A stretch of 64,000 nt of DNA, taken from contig NZ_AP028669.1 of NCBI RefSeq assembly GCF_041154485.1, positions 2,356,001 through 2,420,000 on the forward strand, in the 5' to 3' direction. The notes beneath the pieces were generated by a model. That model was not told the origin of the DNA. It worked only from the letters and a program-made list of their open reading frames with translations, and made no database searches. This DNA is from Variovorax sp. V93. GTDB taxonomy: Bacteria; Pseudomonadota; Gammaproteobacteria; Burkholderiales; Burkholderiaceae_C. Of this stretch, positions 1 to 10,523 are shown in pieces; positions within the stretch are counted from its first letter, which is position 1; each line of letters starts with the position of its first letter. Made by a program: the position numbers and the translations under genes.

Positions 1-506
1 AGCGCAGCACGCAGTCCGGCGACGTGGAACGCATCCAGCGCGTGCTGGGCGACATGAAGGAACGCTTCGCCGGCACCGCCTATGCGCAGCAGGCTGGCCT
101 GCTGGCCGCCAAGGCGCTGTACGAGAAGGGCAAGCTCGAGGCCTCGCAGGCGGCACTCGGCTGGGTTGCGCAAAGCGCGGTCGATCCGGGCTACAAGGCC
201 GTTGCCAAGCTTCGGCTGGCAGCCGAGCTGCTCGACAGCAAGTCCTACGACGAAGCGCTCAAGCAGCTCTCGGGCGACGTGCCCAAGGAGTTCGAGCCGC
301 TCGTGGCCGATCGCAAGGGCGACATCTACATGGCCCAGGGCAAGCGCGCCGAAGCGCAGGCCGAATACCGCAAGGCCTGGACCGGCCTTGGCACGGCGTC
401 CGATTACCGGCGCCTGGTCGAATTCAAGCTCAACGCCGCCGGCGTCGATCCGAAGAGCCTGGCACCTGTGATCACGGTCACGCCGGCAGCCCCCAAAAAT
501 TCCTGA
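1..506 (+). CDS. YfgM-family tetratricopeptide protein (5' truncated by window)
   Basis: The reading frame is open from base 3, so the gene begins outside the window; about 167 codons are visible. The product is alanine-rich and helical with degenerate TPR-like repeats (for example around LAAKALYEKG and GDIYMAQGKRAEAQAEYRKA). This is the pattern of YfgM, the ancillary subunit associated with the SecYEG translocon and periplasmic chaperones. The membrane anchor expected at the N terminus is not visible. The call rests mainly on its place 7 bp upstream of bamB and der, the usual order in proteobacteria. It is probably co-transcribed with bamB. Confidence 0.8.
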   Translation, partial: RSTQSGDVERIQRVLGDMKERFAGTAYAQQAGLLAAKALYEKGKLEASQAALGWVAQSAVDPGYKAVAKLRLAAELLDSKSYDEALKQLSGDVPKEFEPLVADRKGDIYMAQGKRAEAQAEYRKAWTGLGTASDYRRLVEFKLNAAGVDPKSLAPVITVTPAAPKNS

Positions 507-513
507 TCGCACT

Positions 514-1656
514 ATGAATTTCAAGCGTTTCATGCCTGAGTCGTCCGTCCTGCGTGCAGGTTCGGCCATTGTCCTGGCCGCGATGCTGGCAGCCTGCTCG
601 GGCACCAGCAAGCCCAAGCCGGCCGAACTGCCCGCCAACCCCGCGTTGTTCGGCGTGCGCCAGGCCTGGAGCGTGCGCATCCCGGCCGTGGGCTTCCCGC
701 TGGCCACCGACGTCAGCGGCGACATCGTCACCGTGGCCGGCAGCGACGGCACCGTGGTGGCCATCGACGCCCGTGCCGGCCGCGAAAGCTGGCGCGCGAA
801 CGCGGGCGCCAAGCTCGCAGCCGGCGTCGGCAGCGACGGTTCGCTGGCCGCGGTGGTCACCACCGACAACGAACTCGTGGCCATCGAAGGCGGCAAGGTC
901 CTGTGGAAGCAGCGGCTCTCGGCCCAGGCCTTTACCGCACCGCTGGTGGCCGGCCGCCGCGTCTTCGTGCAGACCGCCGACCGCAGCATCAGCGCCTGGG
1001 ATGGCCAGAGCGGCCGCCGCCTCTGGCTGCAGCAGCGCACGGCGGAAAACCTCGTGCTCAAGAAGTCGGGCGTGCTGATCGCCGTGGGCGATACGCTGAT
1101 CTCGGGCATCGGCGGCCGGCTGGTCGGCATCAACCCGGCCAACGGCACCTCGCGCTGGGAAGCGCCCATTGCCGCGCCGCGCGGCACCAACGACGTGGAG
1201 CGCCTGGTCGACCTGACCGGCAGCGTGAGCCGCGTCGGCGACACGGTGTGCGCGCGTGCCTACTACGCCAACGTCGGCTGCGTCGACACCTTGCGCGGCC
1301 AGTTGCTCTGGAGCAAGCCTGCGGTGGGCGCCGAGGGCGTCAGCGGCGACGAGGGCTTCGTCTACGGCACCGAGTCCGACGGCAGCGTCGTGGCCTGGCG
1401 CCGCGCCGATGGCGAGCGGGCCTGGCAGTCGACCCGCTTCAAGAACCGCGTCCTGACCGGGCCGCTCGCGGTGGGCCGCTCGCTGGTGATCGGCGAGGAC
1501 AACGGAACGCTGCACTTCGTCTCGCGCGAAGACGGTGCGCTTCTCAATCGCGTCACGCCCGATGGCTCCGCCATTGGCGTCACCCCGGTGATGGCCGGCA
1601 ACACGGTGGTCGTGGTGACCGCCAACGGCGGTGTGTTTGGATATCGCCCTGAATAA
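514..1656 (+). CDS. bamB: Outer membrane protein assembly factor BamB
   Basis: This 380-residue lipoprotein belongs to the BAM complex, which folds beta-barrel proteins into the outer membrane. The N terminus is a lipoprotein signal with lipobox LAAC and acylated Cys28. The remainder consists of PQQ-type beta-propeller repeats, with recurring motifs such as VVAIDARAGRESW, ISAWDGQSGRRLW and VAWRRADGERAWQ, which form the eight-bladed propeller of the family. Length is normal for the family. It follows the YfgM gene by 7 bp and precedes der by about 50 bp, so a shared transcript is likely. Confidence 0.95.
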   Translation: MNFKRFMPESSVLRAGSAIVLAAMLAACSGTSKPKPAELPANPALFGVRQAWSVRIPAVGFPLATDVSGDIVTVAGSDGTVVAIDARAGRESWRANAGAKLAAGVGSDGSLAAVVTTDNELVAIEGGKVLWKQRLSAQAFTAPLVAGRRVFVQTADRSISAWDGQSGRRLWLQQRTAENLVLKKSGVLIAVGDTLISGIGGRLVGINPANGTSRWEAPIAAPRGTNDVERLVDLTGSVSRVGDTVCARAYYANVGCVDTLRGQLLWSKPAVGAEGVSGDEGFVYGTESDGSVVAWRRADGERAWQSTRFKNRVLTGPLAVGRSLVIGEDNGTLHFVSREDGALLNRVTPDGSAIGVTPVMAGNTVVVVTANGGVFGYRPE

Positions 1657-1704
1657 CTCTTTGCAAGGCCCGACCATGAAAACCGCGCCCCTGAAAGGCC
1701 GGCC

Positions 1705-3048
1705 ATGAAGCCGGTCGTGGCCCTGGTCGGGCGGCCCAACGTCGGCAAGTCGACCCTCTTCAACCGCCTGACGCAGACGCGCGACGCCATCGTCGCCGAC
1801 TTTGCCGGACTCACGCGCGACCGCCACTATGGCAACGGCCGCCTGGGCAAGCACGAGTTCATCGTGATCGACACCGGCGGCTTCGAGCCCGATGCGGGCA
1901 GCGGCATCTACAAGGAAATGGCCAAGCAGACGCGGCAGGCCGTGGCCGAGGCCGATGTCGTGATCTTCGTGGTCGATGCGCGCGAAGGCCTTTCGGCGCA
2001 GGACCACGACATTGCCAACGAACTGCGCCGGCTCGGCAAGCCCTGCGTGCTGGCGGCCAACAAGGCCGAAGGCATGCACGACGGCACCAAGCTGGTCGAT
2101 TTCTACGAACTCGGCTTTGGCGACGTGCATGGCGTGTCCGCAGCGCACGGGCAGGGCATGCGCGACCTGGTCGAGCTGGCGCTCGCGCCGCTGAACCTGC
2201 CCGATCCCGACGACGAGGCGGACGAGGACGACGTCAACAAGCCCATCAAGCTGGCGGTGGCCGGACGGCCGAACGTCGGCAAGTCCACGCTGATCAACAC
2301 CTGGCTCGGCGAAGAGCGACTGGTGGCGTTCGACTTACCGGGTACCACGCGCGACGCCATCTCGGTGCCGTTCGAGCGCAACGGCCAGCGCTTCGAACTG
2401 ATCGACACCGCCGGCCTGCGCCGCAAGGGCAAGGTGTTCGAGGCGATCGAGAAGTTCTCGGTGGTCAAGACGCTGCAGGCCATCGAGTCGGCCAACGTCG
2501 TGCTGCTGCTGCTCGATGCCACGCAGGGCGTGACCGACCAGGATGCGCACATTGCCGGCTACATCCTCGAAAGCGGCCGCGCGGTGGTGATTGCCATCAA
2601 CAAGTGGGACGCGGTCGACAGCTACCAGCGCGAGCAGATCCAGCGCCAGATCGAGACCCGGCTGCCGTTCCTCAAGTTCGCGTCGCTGCATTTCATCTCG
2701 GCCATCAAGCGCCAGGGCCTCGGGCCGGTGTGGCAGGCCATAGCACAGGCCCACAAGTCGGCCACGCGGAAGATGTCGACGCCCGTGCTGACCCGGCTGC
2801 TGCTGGAGGCGGTGCAGTTCCAGTCGCCCAAGCGCGCGGGCATGTTCCGGCCCAAGCTGCGCTATGCGCACCAGGGCGGCATGAATCCACCGGTGATCAT
2901 CATCCACGGCAATTCGCTGGAGCACGTCACCGAGGCCTACAAGCGCTTTCTCGAAGGGCGCTTCCGCAAGGAATTCGACCTCGTGGGTACGCCCTTGCGC
3001 ATCCAGTTCAAAAGCTCGCAAAATCCCTTTGCGGACAAGGACGATTGA
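1705..3048 (+). CDS. der: Ribosome biogenesis GTPase Der (EngA)
   Basis: Der is an essential tandem-GTPase that binds the 50S subunit during ribosome maturation. Two G1 motifs GRPNVGKST are visible, at about residues 9-17 and 187-195, each with its own DTGG/DTAG G3 motif and NKAE or NKWD G4 motif. They are joined by an acidic linker (DEADEDD). The C terminus has the KH-like domain. The 447-residue length is typical. An upstream ATG at 1677 is out of context, while the ATG at 1705 begins directly with the conserved [16 protein letters not shown], so this start is secure. Confidence 0.97.
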   Translation: MKPVVALVGRPNVGKSTLFNRLTQTRDAIVADFAGLTRDRHYGNGRLGKHEFIVIDTGGFEPDAGSGIYKEMAKQTRQAVAEADVVIFVVDAREGLSAQDHDIANELRRLGKPCVLAANKAEGMHDGTKLVDFYELGFGDVHGVSAAHGQGMRDLVELALAPLNLPDPDDEADEDDVNKPIKLAVAGRPNVGKSTLINTWLGEERLVAFDLPGTTRDAISVPFERNGQRFELIDTAGLRRKGKVFEAIEKFSVVKTLQAIESANVVLLLLDATQGVTDQDAHIAGYILESGRAVVIAINKWDAVDSYQREQIQRQIETRLPFLKFASLHFISAIKRQGLGPVWQAIAQAHKSATRKMSTPVLTRLLLEAVQFQSPKRAGMFRPKLRYAHQGGMNPPVIIIHGNSLEHVTEAYKRFLEGRFRKEFDLVGTPLRIQFKSSQNPFADKDD

Positions 3049-3212
3049 GCACGCTTGGCTGCCGATGGCGGCCGATGAGCCATGGCCGGGTCGAAAGTTC
3101 CGCCTTTTGAGAGACGTTATTTTTCAAAGGCTTTTGACCCTGATTGCTGCAGCGCAGAAACCCTGTGTTAAGGTCATCTCTCCAACAACTACTCTTGAAC
3201 ACGGAGAATATC

Positions 3213-3458
3213 GTGAGCAATAAAGGGCAACTTCTACAAGACCCGTTTCTGAACACCCTGCGTCGCGAGCATGTGCCGGTCTCCATTTATTTGGTGAACG
3301 GTATCAAGCTGCAGGGCCAGATCGAGTCTTTCGACCAGTATGTCGTGCTGCTTCGCAACACGGTGACGCAAATGGTCTACAAGCACGCCATCTCCACCAT
3401 CGTGCCGGGTCGTGCCGTCAACTTCTCGGCTGCCGAGAACGACGACGCCGCAGCCTGA
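3213..3458 (+). CDS. hfq: RNA chaperone Hfq
   Basis: Hfq is the hexameric Sm-like RNA chaperone that pairs small RNAs with mRNAs. I chose the GTG at 3213 because it gives the standard N terminus [13 protein letters not shown] and has GGAG 7-10 bases upstream (3203-3206); a longer in-frame ORF starting at 3144 has no family support. The 81-residue product shows Sm1 ([20 protein letters not shown]) and the Sm2 YKHAIST motif that lines the proximal RNA site. A short acidic/alanine tail replaces the long C terminus of enterobacterial Hfq. A strong terminator follows it. Confidence 0.97.
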   Translation: MSNKGQLLQDPFLNTLRREHVPVSIYLVNGIKLQGQIESFDQYVVLLRNTVTQMVYKHAISTIVPGRAVNFSAAENDDAAA

Positions 3459-3466
3459 TCGCGCGG

Positions 3467-3496
3467 AGCGCGGCGGCTAACCCCGCCGCGCTTTTT
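3467..3496 (+). terminator. Rho-independent terminator after hfq
   Basis: Left arm 3467-3476 (AGCGCGGCGG) pairs perfectly with 3483-3492 (CCGCCGCGCT) across a 6-base loop and is followed by a T run. It lies 8 bases after the hfq stop and just before hflX. It would give hfq a discrete transcript end, with hflX reached by read-through or from its own promoter. Confidence 0.85.
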
Positions 3497-3511
3497 CCAT
3501 ATTGATCCCGC

Positions 3512-4681
3512 TTGTCTGAATTGAACTCCCGCCAGGAAGGCGCCGCCGTTCTCGTCGGCGTCGATTTCGGGTTGCCCCATTTCGACAGCGAACTCGAGGA
3601 ACTCGGCCTGCTCGCGCAGACCGCGGGCCTCGCGCCTGTCGCGCGCCTCGTCTGCAAGCGCAAGGCGCCCGACGCGGCCCTGTTCGTCGGCAGCGGCAAG
3701 GCCGAAGAAATCAAGGAACTGGCCGCCATGCACCAGGCCAGCGAGGTCATCTTCGACCAGTCGCTGAGCCCGGCGCAGCAGCGCAACCTCGAGCGCCAGC
3801 TCGACGTGGCGGTGTACGACCGCACCTTCCTCATCCTCGAGATCTTCGCCCAGCGCGCCCGCTCCCACGAGGGCAAGCTGCAGGTCGAACTGGCTCGGCT
3901 GCAATACCTGAGCACGCGCCTGGTTCGCCGCTGGTCCCACCTCGAGCGCCAGACGGGCGGCGCGGGCGTGCGCGGCGGCCCCGGTGAAAAGCAGATCGAA
4001 CTCGACCGCCGGATGATCAGCGAATCGATCAAGCGCACGCGCGAGCGCCTGGCCAAGGTGCAGAAGCAGCGTGGCACGCAGCGCCGCCAGCGCGAGCGCC
4101 GCGAGACCTTCAACATCTCGCTCGTGGGCTATACCAACGCCGGCAAGTCCTCGCTGTTCAATGCGCTGGTCAAGGCCCGCGCCTATGCGGCCGACCAGCT
4201 CTTTGCCACGCTCGACACCACCACGCGCAACCTCTACCTGGGCGACGCCCGCAGGCAGGTCTCGATTTCCGACACCGTCGGCTTCATCCGCGAACTGCCG
4301 CACGGGCTGGTCGATGCCTTCAAGGCCACGCTGCAGGAGGCCGTCGATGCCGACTTGCTGCTGCACGTGGTGGACGCCTCCAATCCGCATTACCCGGAGC
4401 AGATGGCCGAGGTGCAGTCCGTTCTTCGCGACATCGGCGCCGACTCTGTTGCGCAGCTTCTGGTGTTCAACAAGCTCGATGCCCTTGAAACTGCGCAGCA
4501 CCCGCTGCATCTGCAGGACGACATGGAAGTCGACGGCGTGCGGGTTCCGCGCATCTTCCTCAGCGCCCGCAGCGGCGAGGGCCTGCCCCTGCTGCGCGCC
4601 GAGCTGGCCCGCCGGTCGGGCTCCCTGGGCGACGCGATGACCCCAGAGGCCGACACTGAATTGCACGACACCGCCAATTGA
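3512..4681 (+). CDS. hflX: GTPase HflX
   Basis: HflX is a ribosome-associated GTPase that splits stalled or heat-damaged ribosomes. The glycine-rich segment GGAGVRGGPGEKQIELDRR ends the N-terminal HflX domain. The GTPase domain follows with G1 GYTNAGKSS near residue 206, G3 DTVGFI and G4 NKLD. The predicted start is a TTG (3512) with no strong Shine-Dalgarno, so low-level initiation or read-through from hfq is likely. The 389-residue length is normal. It keeps the conserved hfq-hflX-hflK-hflC order. Confidence 0.93.
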   Translation: MSELNSRQEGAAVLVGVDFGLPHFDSELEELGLLAQTAGLAPVARLVCKRKAPDAALFVGSGKAEEIKELAAMHQASEVIFDQSLSPAQQRNLERQLDVAVYDRTFLILEIFAQRARSHEGKLQVELARLQYLSTRLVRRWSHLERQTGGAGVRGGPGEKQIELDRRMISESIKRTRERLAKVQKQRGTQRRQRERRETFNISLVGYTNAGKSSLFNALVKARAYAADQLFATLDTTTRNLYLGDARRQVSISDTVGFIRELPHGLVDAFKATLQEAVDADLLLHVVDASNPHYPEQMAEVQSVLRDIGADSVAQLLVFNKLDALETAQHPLHLQDDMEVDGVRVPRIFLSARSGEGLPLLRAELARRSGSLGDAMTPEADTELHDTAN

Positions 4682-4719
4682 TTGGGCACAATCCCGCCAC
4701 TGACAAGAGAACGAAGCGA

Positions 4720-6117
4720 ATGAATGCAAAGCCAGCGTGGAGAGGGTTTCTGGGCATGTTCAACCTGAACGATGGCCGATGGGGCCGTGGCGACGAGCCG
4801 TCGTCCAACGGCGACCGCCCAACCGGCAACCGGCCTCCCGACGCAGACCCGCCGGGCGCGCCGACGCCACCACCCTCGGGCAACAACAACGGCAACCGCC
4901 CTCGCGGCCAGGGCCCGAACCAGGGGCCGCCCGACCTCGATGAACTCTGGCGCGACCTCAACCGCAAGCTGGGCGGCTTCTTCGGCGGCAAGGGCGGCGG
5001 CAATCGTCCCACCGGCGGCAATGGCGGTGGCGGCAACGGCTATCGGCCGGACATGAAGAATGCCGGCTTCGGCCTCGGACTGGTGGCAGCGGTTGCCGTT
5101 CTCATCTGGCTCGGGACCGGCTTCTTCATCGTGAACGAAGGCCAGCAGGCCGTGGTGACGCAGTTCGGCCGCTACAAGTCGACGGTGAATGCCGGCTTCA
5201 ACTGGCGCCTGCCGTATCCCATCCAGCGCCACGAAGTGGTGGTGGTCACGCAGATCCGATCGACCGACGTCGGCCGCGACGCGATCGTGCGTTCGACCGG
5301 CCTGCGCGAGTCGGCCATGCTGACCGAAGACGAGAACATCGTCGAAATCAAGTTCGCCGTGCAGTACCGCCTGAGCAATGCGCAGGCCTGGCTCTACGAG
5401 AGCAAGTCGCCGGCCGAAACCATCGTGCAGGTGGCCGAGAGCTCCGTGCGCGAAGTGGTCGGCAAGATGAAGATGGATGCGGCGCTGGCCGAGGAGCGCG
5501 ACCAGATCGCTCCGCGCGTGCGGCAATTGATGCAAACCATCCTCGACCGCTACAAGATCGGTGTCGAAGTGGTCGGCATCAACCTGCAGCAGGGGGGGGT
5601 GCGTCCTCCCGAGCAGGTGCAGGCAGCGTTCGACGACGTGCTCAAGGCCGGCCAGGAGCGCGAGCGCACCAAGAACGATGCCCAGGCCTACGCCAACCAG
5701 GTCATCCCGCTTGCCGCCGGTACATCCTCGCGTCTCAAGGAAGAGTCCGAAGCCTACAAGGCGCGCATCGTCGCACAGGCACAGGGCGATGCCGGCCGCT
5801 TCAGTGCGGTGCTGGCCGAATACCAGAAGGCGCCGCAGGTGACGCGCGACCGCATGTACACCGACGCCATGCAGCAGATCTACGCCAGCACCACCAAGGT
5901 GCTGGTCGATACCAAGCAAGGCTCCAACCTGCTGTACCTGCCGCTGGACAAGCTCATGCAGCTGAGCGGCAACAACCCGGCCGCAACGCCGGTCGATGCG
6001 GCCAGTCCCAGCGTGGCGGGGACCGCGCCCGCCCAGTCGTCGGTGATTCCGGTGGTGCCGCCATCGAGCGAGAGCCGCGCCCGCGATGGCCGTTCGCGTG
6101 ACCGCGACGTGCGTTGA
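4720..6117 (+). CDS. hflK: FtsH protease modulator HflK
   Basis: HflK is an inner-membrane stomatin/band 7 protein which, with HflC, forms the cage around the FtsH protease. Residues 1-105 are rich in Gly, Pro, Asn and Asp and probably disordered. One membrane segment follows at about 114-138 (FGLGLVAAVAVLIWLGTGFF), then the band 7 domain and a coiled segment. Two starts are plausible: the ATG at 4720 with AAGAGA upstream, and the ATG at 4756 (MFNLNDGRWG) with a better-placed GGAGAGG. The second matches the usual family N terminus, so the first 12 residues are uncertain. Confidence 0.93.
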   Translation: MNAKPAWRGFLGMFNLNDGRWGRGDEPSSNGDRPTGNRPPDADPPGAPTPPPSGNNNGNRPRGQGPNQGPPDLDELWRDLNRKLGGFFGGKGGGNRPTGGNGGGGNGYRPDMKNAGFGLGLVAAVAVLIWLGTGFFIVNEGQQAVVTQFGRYKSTVNAGFNWRLPYPIQRHEVVVVTQIRSTDVGRDAIVRSTGLRESAMLTEDENIVEIKFAVQYRLSNAQAWLYESKSPAETIVQVAESSVREVVGKMKMDAALAEERDQIAPRVRQLMQTILDRYKIGVEVVGINLQQGGVRPPEQVQAAFDDVLKAGQERERTKNDAQAYANQVIPLAAGTSSRLKEESEAYKARIVAQAQGDAGRFSAVLAEYQKAPQVTRDRMYTDAMQQIYASTTKVLVDTKQGSNLLYLPLDKLMQLSGNNPAATPVDAASPSVAGTAPAQSSVIPVVPPSSESRARDGRSRDRDVR

Positions 6118-6133
6118 AAAGGCCAGGAAAAAC

Positions 6134-7033
6134 ATGAACAGAATCGGATTCATCGCCTCGTCGATCCTCGTCTTGCTCGTGCTGCTGAGCTCGACCCTCT
6201 TCGTGGTCGACCAGCGCCAGTTCGGCGTGGTCTATGCCCTGGGCCAGATCAAGAGCGTCATTACCGAGCCGGGCCTCAACTTCAAGCTGCCGCCACCGTT
6301 CCAGAACGTGTCGTACATCGACAAGCGGCTGCTCACGCTCTCCAGCCTCGACACCGAGCCGATGCTCACGGCCGAGAAGCAGCGCGTGGTGATCGATTGG
6401 TACGTGCGCTGGCGCATCACCGATCCGCAGGCCTACATCCGGAACGTCGGCCTCGACGAAAACGCGGGCGCCACCCAGCTCAACCGCGTGGTGCGCAATG
6501 CCTTCCAGGAAAACATCAACAAGCGCACTGTGCGCGACCTGATCTCGGTGCGCCGCGAAGCGCTCATGGCCGACGTGCAGCGCGAAGTGCTGGCCGTGGT
6601 GAAGGGCTCCAAGCCCTGGGGCGTGGACGTGGTCGACGTGCGCATCACGCGCGTGGACTATGTGGAAGCCATCACCGAATCGGTCTACCGCCGGATGGAG
6701 GCCGAGCGCAAGCGCGTGGCCAATGAACTGCGTTCGACCGGTACGGCTGAAGGTGAAAAGATCCGCGCCGACGCCGACCGCCAGCGCGAAGTGATCGTGG
6801 CGAACGCCTACCGCGATGCCCAGAAGATCAAGGGCGAGGGCGATGCCCAGGCTGCTGCTGCGTACAGCGAGGCCTTTGGCCGCGACCCGCAGTTCGCACA
6901 GTTCTATCGCAGCCTCGAGGCCTACAAGCAAAGCTTCAACAAGAAGAGCGACGTGATGGTGCTTGACCCATCCTCGGACTTCTTCCGGGCCATGCAAAGC
7001 TCGGGCACGCCGGGCAACGCTCCCCGCCGCTAA
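6134..7033 (+). CDS. hflC: FtsH protease modulator HflC
   Basis: This is the partner of HflK in the FtsH-modulating membrane complex. The 299-residue protein has an N-terminal signal anchor (residues 4-25, rich in Leu, Val and Ser). It then has a periplasmic band 7 domain beginning VVDQRQFGVVYALG and a helical region with RMEAERKRVANELRSTG. The ATG at 6134 has AGGAAA 4-9 bases upstream and follows the hflK stop by 16 bases, so the pair should be co-translated. A longer in-frame ORF from 6086 would overlap hflK and lacks support. Confidence 0.95.
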   Translation: MNRIGFIASSILVLLVLLSSTLFVVDQRQFGVVYALGQIKSVITEPGLNFKLPPPFQNVSYIDKRLLTLSSLDTEPMLTAEKQRVVIDWYVRWRITDPQAYIRNVGLDENAGATQLNRVVRNAFQENINKRTVRDLISVRREALMADVQREVLAVVKGSKPWGVDVVDVRITRVDYVEAITESVYRRMEAERKRVANELRSTGTAEGEKIRADADRQREVIVANAYRDAQKIKGEGDAQAAAAYSEAFGRDPQFAQFYRSLEAYKQSFNKKSDVMVLDPSSDFFRAMQSSGTPGNAPRR

Positions 7034-7048
7034 GTCGGTCCTGGAGCC

Positions 7049-7237
7049 GTGAGCGCCGAGACCTTCTGGAGTGCGCTGGCGCTCGTCCTGGTGATCGAGG
7101 GCATCCTGCCTTTCGTCTCGCCGGGCGGGTGGCGGCGCGGCTTCGGGCAGCTCATGCAGCTGCGCGACGGCCAACTGCGCTTCTTCGGACTTTGCAGCAT
7201 CTTGCTGGGTTTGGCCCTTCTTTGGCTGCTGGGGTAG
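7049..7237 (+). CDS. DUF2065 (YjeT-like) small membrane protein
   Basis: A 62-residue protein starting at a GTG with GGAG 7-10 bases upstream. It has two hydrophobic helices (FWSALALVLVIEGILPFV and FFGLCSILLGLALLWLLG) joined by a basic loop containing PGGWRRG, the pattern of the DUF2065/YjeT family. Function is not known. Its place directly after hflC and before hisZ/purA is conserved in gamma- and betaproteobacteria, and it is probably part of the hfl transcript. Confidence 0.88.
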   Translation: MSAETFWSALALVLVIEGILPFVSPGGWRRGFGQLMQLRDGQLRFFGLCSILLGLALLWLLG

Positions 7238-7280
7238 CGCGGCCCGGTAGAATCCCGGTTTAACCACGCCCCCGATCCCC

Positions 7281-8441
7281 ATGTCCGCCTGGGTCCTCCC
7301 GGATCACATTGCCGATGTGCTGCCTTCCGAGGCGCGCCACATCGAAGAACTTCGACGCCAGCTGCTCGATACCGCCCGTGGCTATGGCTACGAGCTGGTG
7401 ATGCCGCCGCTGCTCGAGCACCTCGAGTCGCTGCTGTCCGGCACCGGCGAGGCGCTCGACCTCCAAACCTTTAAGCTGGTCGACCAGCTCTCCGGCCGCA
7501 GCATGGGCCTCAGGGCCGACACCACGCCCCAGGTGGCGCGCATCGACGCCCACCTGCTGAACCGCGAAGGCGTGGCACGGCTGTGCTACTGCGGACCAGT
7601 GCTGCACACCCGCCCCGACCGGCCGCACGCCACCCGCGAGCCGCTGCAGTTCGGGGCCGAGATCTATGGCCATGCGGGGCTCGAGGCCGACACCGAAGTG
7701 CTGCTGCTGGCGCTCGATTGCCTGCATGCGTCGGGCCTGAGCGACGGCGTGATCGTCGACCTGGCCGACGCGCGCATCGTGCGGGCGCTGTTCGCCGGCG
7801 TGCCGGTCGATGCCACCGTGCTGGCGCGCGTGCACGCGGCGCTGGTTGCCAAGGATGCGAGCGAACTGCACGCGCTCACGCGCGATTTCCCGGCTGCGTC
7901 GCGCGATGGCCTGCGCGCACTGGTCCAGCTTTATGGCGATGCGTCGGTGCTCGACGAGGCCGCCAAGGCCCTCAAGGGCACGCCGGCGGTGAGCGCGGCG
8001 CTGGCCGGATTGAAGCAGCTGGCCGCGAGCCTCGGCGCCGGGCCGGCGCGCCAGATCAGCTTCGACCTGGCCGACCTGCGCGGCTACGCCTACTACAGCG
8101 GCATGCGCTTCGGCATCTACGTGCCGGGCGCGGCCGATGCGCTGGTGCGCGGCGGCCGCTACGACGAAGTCGGCGCCGTGTTCGGCCGCAACCGGCCGGC
8201 GGTCGGCTTCAGCCTGGACGTGCGCGAACTGGTCGGCGTGCTGCCGGCGCGTCCGCTGCGCGCAGCCATCCGCGCGCCCTGGAGCGACGCGGCCGGCCTG
8301 CGCGAGGCCATTGCCGGGCTGCGCAGGGCCGGCGAGATCGTGGTCTGCGCGCTGCCGGGCCACGGCAGCGAAATCGATGAATTCCATTGCGACCGCGAGC
8401 TCGTCGAGCACGCCGGGCAGTGGCAAGTCCGAGCCCTCTGA
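7281..8441 (+). CDS. hisZ: ATP phosphoribosyltransferase regulatory subunit HisZ
   Basis: HisZ is a histidyl-tRNA-synthetase paralogue that has lost aminoacylation. It forms a complex with short-form HisG to catalyse and regulate the first step of histidine synthesis. The class II synthetase fold is recognisable from [19 protein letters not shown], the [17 protein letters not shown] strand region and [14 protein letters not shown]. The C-terminal anticodon-binding domain of HisRS is absent, as expected for HisZ. It is 386 residues long. It is separated from other his genes and lies 23 bp before purA, a common betaproteobacterial arrangement. Confidence 0.93.
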   Translation: MSAWVLPDHIADVLPSEARHIEELRRQLLDTARGYGYELVMPPLLEHLESLLSGTGEALDLQTFKLVDQLSGRSMGLRADTTPQVARIDAHLLNREGVARLCYCGPVLHTRPDRPHATREPLQFGAEIYGHAGLEADTEVLLLALDCLHASGLSDGVIVDLADARIVRALFAGVPVDATVLARVHAALVAKDASELHALTRDFPAASRDGLRALVQLYGDASVLDEAAKALKGTPAVSAALAGLKQLAASLGAGPARQISFDLADLRGYAYYSGMRFGIYVPGAADALVRGGRYDEVGAVFGRNRPAVGFSLDVRELVGVLPARPLRAAIRAPWSDAAGLREAIAGLRRAGEIVVCALPGHGSEIDEFHCDRELVEHAGQWQVRAL

Positions 8442-8449
8442 ATTTTTGA

Positions 8450-9796
<1,347 letters not shown>

Positions 9797-9815
9797 ACAG
9801 GAACGAACCCCCACC

Positions 9816-10340
9816 ATGTTGACCGAAGACGGCAAGCATCTCTACGTCAGCTACGACGAGTACCACAACCTGATCGAGAAGCTCGCGATCAAGATCCACC
9901 AGTCGGGCTGGCAGTTCGACACCATCCTGTGCCTTGCGCGCGGCGGCATGCGGCCCGGCGACGTGCTTTCGCGCATCTTCGACAAGCCGCTCGCGATCAT
10001 GTCGACCAGTTCGTACCGCGCCGATGCCGGCACGGTGCAGGGGCACCTGGACATCGCGCGCTTCATCACCACGCCCAAGGGCGAGATCGCGGGCAGGGTG
10101 CTGCTGGTGGACGACCTGGCCGATTCGGGCCACACGCTGCATGCGGTGATGGACATGCTGCGCAACAACTACAGGCCGATCACCGAACTGCGCAGCGCGG
10201 TGATCTGGACCAAGGCACTGTCGACCTTCACGCCCGACTACTCGGTCGAGTACCTGCCGACCAACCCGTGGATCCACCAGCCCTTCGAAGGCTACGACTC
10301 GCTCGGCGCCGAGAAGCTGCTGGAGAAGTGGTCGGTCTGA
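9816..10340 (+). CDS. Purine (hypoxanthine/xanthine-type) phosphoribosyltransferase
   Basis: A type I phosphoribosyltransferase of 174 residues. The PRPP-binding loop VLLVDDLADSGHTL is clear, preceded by the LARGGMRPGDVLSRIFD loop that contacts pyrophosphate. These enzymes attach a purine base to PRPP for salvage. Which base is used cannot be told from sequence alone; hypoxanthine or xanthine is inferred from similarity to short Hpt/Gpt enzymes and from the position 19 bp after purA. Confidence 0.85.
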   Translation: MLTEDGKHLYVSYDEYHNLIEKLAIKIHQSGWQFDTILCLARGGMRPGDVLSRIFDKPLAIMSTSSYRADAGTVQGHLDIARFITTPKGEIAGRVLLVDDLADSGHTLHAVMDMLRNNYRPITELRSAVIWTKALSTFTPDYSVEYLPTNPWIHQPFEGYDSLGAEKLLEKWSV

Positions 10341-10492
10341 CCGACCTCGCTGCTGCGCCTGCGGCAGCGCCTCATCGGCATTCGGGCCGCCACGCTGTAG
10401 GCGCAGTGCGCATATGCACCGGCGCGGCTTGCAGCGGCGGCCGCAACGGCGTAGAACCATCGCGTTAAAGGCTCAATTTCACAGGCAAGCCT

Positions 10493-10510
10493 GGAGCCGT
10501 TCGCGGCTCC
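10493..10510 (+). promoter_or_regulatory. UUCG hairpin directly upstream of a Shine-Dalgarno
   Basis: GGAGCCG (10493-10499) and CGGCTCC (10504-10510) form a perfect 7-bp stem capped by TTCG. The Shine-Dalgarno GAAGGAG begins at the next base (10511-10517). There is no T run, so it is not a typical terminator. It may stabilise the mRNA end or affect translation of the hemerythrin-like gene; the role is inferred only from position. Confidence 0.5.
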
Positions 10511-10523
10511 GAAGGAGTGAAGC

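Noticed and set aside
478..2148. A 556-codon minus-strand frame opposite bamB and der
   Set aside because: Antisense artefact of high GC; bamB and der on the other strand are secure.
3134..3173. Sigma-70 promoter of hfq (TTGACC with downstream TGTTAA)
   Set aside because: Spacing between the two hexamers is about 25 bases, too long to accept.
7215..7254. Promoter of hisZ (TTGGCT and TAGAAT)
   Set aside because: Spacing of about 20 bases is outside the usual range; not convincing by eye.
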